A stretch of DNA of 5,552 bases from Acutalibacter sp. (GTDB lineage Bacteria; Bacillota; Clostridia; Oscillospirales; Acutalibacteraceae): positions 1 to 5,552 of the forward strand of contig JAAWSH010000125.1 of the NCBI GenBank assembly GCA_022801475.1, written 5' to 3'. A model generated the notes under the pieces. The model saw only the letters and a program-made list of their open reading frames with translations, did not search any database and was not told the origin of the DNA. Below, piece by piece: positions 3,984 through 5,552 of this stretch (position 1 is the stretch's first letter; every line of letters begins with the position of its first letter). The position numbers were made by a program, and so were the translations under genes.

Positions 3984-5552
3984 TCACTCCGTTAAATGGG
4001 CCTGGGTCCAGTCATAGGTAGCGGTGCACACGTCCTTCACACAGCCCTGGTCTATGGGGGAGCGCATGCCCACCGCGTGGGCCAGCTCCACAAAGGTTTG
4101 GGTGCCGCCCAGCCGGACAAACTCCATATACTTCTTCCAGGCCTTTTCCCGGTCCTCTAGAGAGAGGGCGTAGAATTGCAGGCTCATCACCTGGGCCAGG
4201 CAGTAGTCAATGTAATAGAAGGGGGTCTGGTAAATGTGCATTTGCCGCTGCCAGCCCGCGCCCCGGCTATAGAAGGGCAGGTCCGCGAAGTCAAGATAGG
4301 GGCGGTAGAGCTTTTCCAGCCGGGCCCAGGTCTGGTTGCGCTCTTCTGGGGTCATCTCCGGGCGGCTGTAGACCTCGTGCTGGAAGTGGTCCACCAGGCA
4401 GCCGTATGGAATAAAGATCAGGGCGTCCTCCGCGTGGGAGAGCTCGTATTTATCCGTCATGGGCCCAAAGAACAGGTGGTGCCAGGGGGCGGTGAGGAAC
4501 TCCATGCTCATAGAGTGGGTCTCGCAGCCCTCCATGCTGGGAAAGCGGTTGGCGGACACCTCAATGCTGCGGTCCGCGATGTAGTTGGCAAAAGCGTGGC
4601 CCGCCTCGTGGGTCAGCACGTCCACATCGCCAGAGGTGCCGTTAAAATTGGAGAAGATAAAGGGATATTTGTAGTCCGGCAGGCTGGTGCAGTAGCCGCC
4701 GGGGGCCTTGCCCTCTTTGGCCAGCACGTCGAAGAGCTCGTTATTCATCATCAGGTCCATAAAGGCCCCGGTCTCTGGAGAGAGCTCGTGGTACATTTTT
4801 TGCCCAGCGGCCATAATTTCCTCCGGGGTGCCCTGGGGCTTGGCGGAGCCGTCCTTAAACTTAATGGGGTCGTCATAGAACTTAAAGTCCCCCACGCCAA
4901 GACGCTTTGCCTGGCGCTCCTTCACCTTCACAGCCAGGGGCACCAGGTCCCGCACCACTTGAGAGCGGAAACTGTCCAGGTCCTCCGGGGTGTAGCAGTT
5001 GCGGCCCATGCGCAGAAAGCCCAGGGGCACGTAGTTTTCAAAGCCCAGCTGCCGGGCCTGCTGGGTGCGGTTTTTCACCAGCTGGTCGTAAAGGCTGTCC
5101 AGCTCTGCCTGGTGCTGGTCAAAGAAGCTTCCCTCCGCCTCCACGGCGGCCTTGCGTACAGCCCGGTCCGGGTCCTGCTTATAGGGGGTTAGCTGGGGAA
5201 TGGTGAGGGTTTTGCCCATAAACTCCACCTGGGCGCTGGCGTACAGCTTCTGGTACTCGGTGGTCAGGCGGTTTTCCTCCTGCATCAGGGGGATAATCTC
5301 TGGGGAGAAGGACCGGAGCTCCATCTCGATGTTCACAAAGAGCAGCGCGCCCAGCTCCTTTTCCAGCTCGGCCCGGAAGGGGGACTGGAACAGGGCCTGG
5401 TTAAAGGCCTGGGTTTTTTCAGAGAGGAGAGGGTACTGCTGGTCCAGGTAGGCCTGCTCTTCCTCGTAGAAGGTATCCCGGGTGTCCACCGTGTTGCGAA
5501 TGCCGCAGATAGAGGCCTGGGTGCTGAAATGGTCGGTAAGCTCCTCCATTTC
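3984..5552 (-). CDS. M3-family zinc oligoendopeptidase, N-terminus cut by window edge
   Basis: The frame is open to the window edge, so the gene continues to the right; about 522 residues are visible and, from family lengths near 560, some 40 are probably missing. It is a cytoplasmic-type metallopeptidase that cleaves oligopeptides (oligoendopeptidase F-like branch of M3). Counting from the Met at 5549, the zinc site is HEAGH (314-318) with catalytic E315, and the third ligand is probably E343 in ETHSMSMEF, 25 residues after H318 as the family expects. The C-terminal substrate-binding His/Tyr cluster is HIYQTPFYYIDY (438-449). The N-terminal part is helical with EELTDHFSTQASICGIRNTVDTRD, as in clostridial homologues. 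The Met at 5549 is probably internal, since the upstream codon stays open and homologues have residues before it. No signal peptide can be judged. A role in peptide recycling is inferred from the family. Confidence 0.93.
   Translation of the reverse strand, partial: EMEELTDHFSTQASICGIRNTVDTRDTFYEEEQAYLDQQYPLLSEKTQAFNQALFQSPFRAELEKELGALLFVNIEMELRSFSPEIIPLMQEENRLTTEYQKLYASAQVEFMGKTLTIPQLTPYKQDPDRAVRKAAVEAEGSFFDQHQAELDSLYDQLVKNRTQQARQLGFENYVPLGFLRMGRNCYTPEDLDSFRSQVVRDLVPLAVKVKERQAKRLGVGDFKFYDDPIKFKDGSAKPQGTPEEIMAAGQKMYHELSPETGAFMDLMMNNELFDVLAKEGKAPGGYCTSLPDYKYPFIFSNFNGTSGDVDVLTHEAGHAFANYIADRSIEVSANRFPSMEGCETHSMSMEFLTAPWHHLFFGPMTDKYELSHAEDALIFIPYGCLVDHFQHEVYSRPEMTPEERNQTWARLEKLYRPYLDFADLPFYSRGAGWQRQMHIYQTPFYYIDYCLAQVMSLQFYALSLEDREKAWKKYMEFVRLGGTQTFVELAHAVGMRSPIDQGCVKDVCTATYDWTQAHLTE

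Noticed and set aside
4176..5192. Plus-strand open frame of 338 codons opposite the peptidase
   Set aside because: It is antisense to a clear M3 peptidase with intact HEAGH. The translation is biased in composition and matches no family.

Overview
The window looks like a chromosomal piece of a GC-rich, low-oxygen Firmicute, most likely a gut clostridium of the Oscillospiraceae type. This is inferred from GC-rich coding sequence with AT-rich promoters, Gram-positive-style ribosome binding sites, a clostridial small Cys-rich protein, an M3 oligoendopeptidase and a transcription-terminating riboswitch. Every convincing gene lies on the minus strand, so transcription runs from high to low coordinates.

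Layout in transcription order. (1) 5552-3984: an M3-family zinc oligoendopeptidase, cut at its N-terminus by the window edge. (2) 3983-3717: a non-coding gap packed with GC-rich hairpins. (3) 3716-2259: a complete intracellular GH51 alpha-L-arabinofuranosidase. (4) 2262-2011: an 83-residue protein with eight cysteines, joined to the arabinofuranosidase by a GTGA start/stop overlap. (5) 1986-1734: a consensus sigma-A promoter, then a roughly 217-nt leader. The leader carries what reads as a yybP-ykoY (Mn2+) riboswitch aptamer, and the 3' strand of its P1 stem is shared with an 11-bp terminator hairpin. (6) 1733-606: a complete membrane beta subunit of the Na+-translocating decarboxylase family (OadB/GcdB/MmdB), with no alpha, gamma or biotin-carrier gene beside it. 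(7) 605-1: non-coding DNA made of repeats. It holds two nearly identical tandem 142-bp units that abut the decarboxylase stop codon, a diverged third copy in the opposite orientation, and a long AT-centred imperfect inverted repeat.

The arabinofuranosidase and peptidase fit a scavenging lifestyle on plant polysaccharide side chains and peptides, and need not be functionally linked. The most interesting part is the riboswitch and orphan-subunit pair. An isolated beta subunit, transcribed alone behind a metal-sensing-type riboswitch, suggests a role in metal or ion homeostasis rather than, or besides, decarboxylation. That role is inference; the RNA motifs, the mutually exclusive pairings and the lack of partner genes in the window are seen directly. 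The ligand cannot be fixed from sequence: Mn2+ is the family expectation, and a variant specificity such as Na+ is not excluded.
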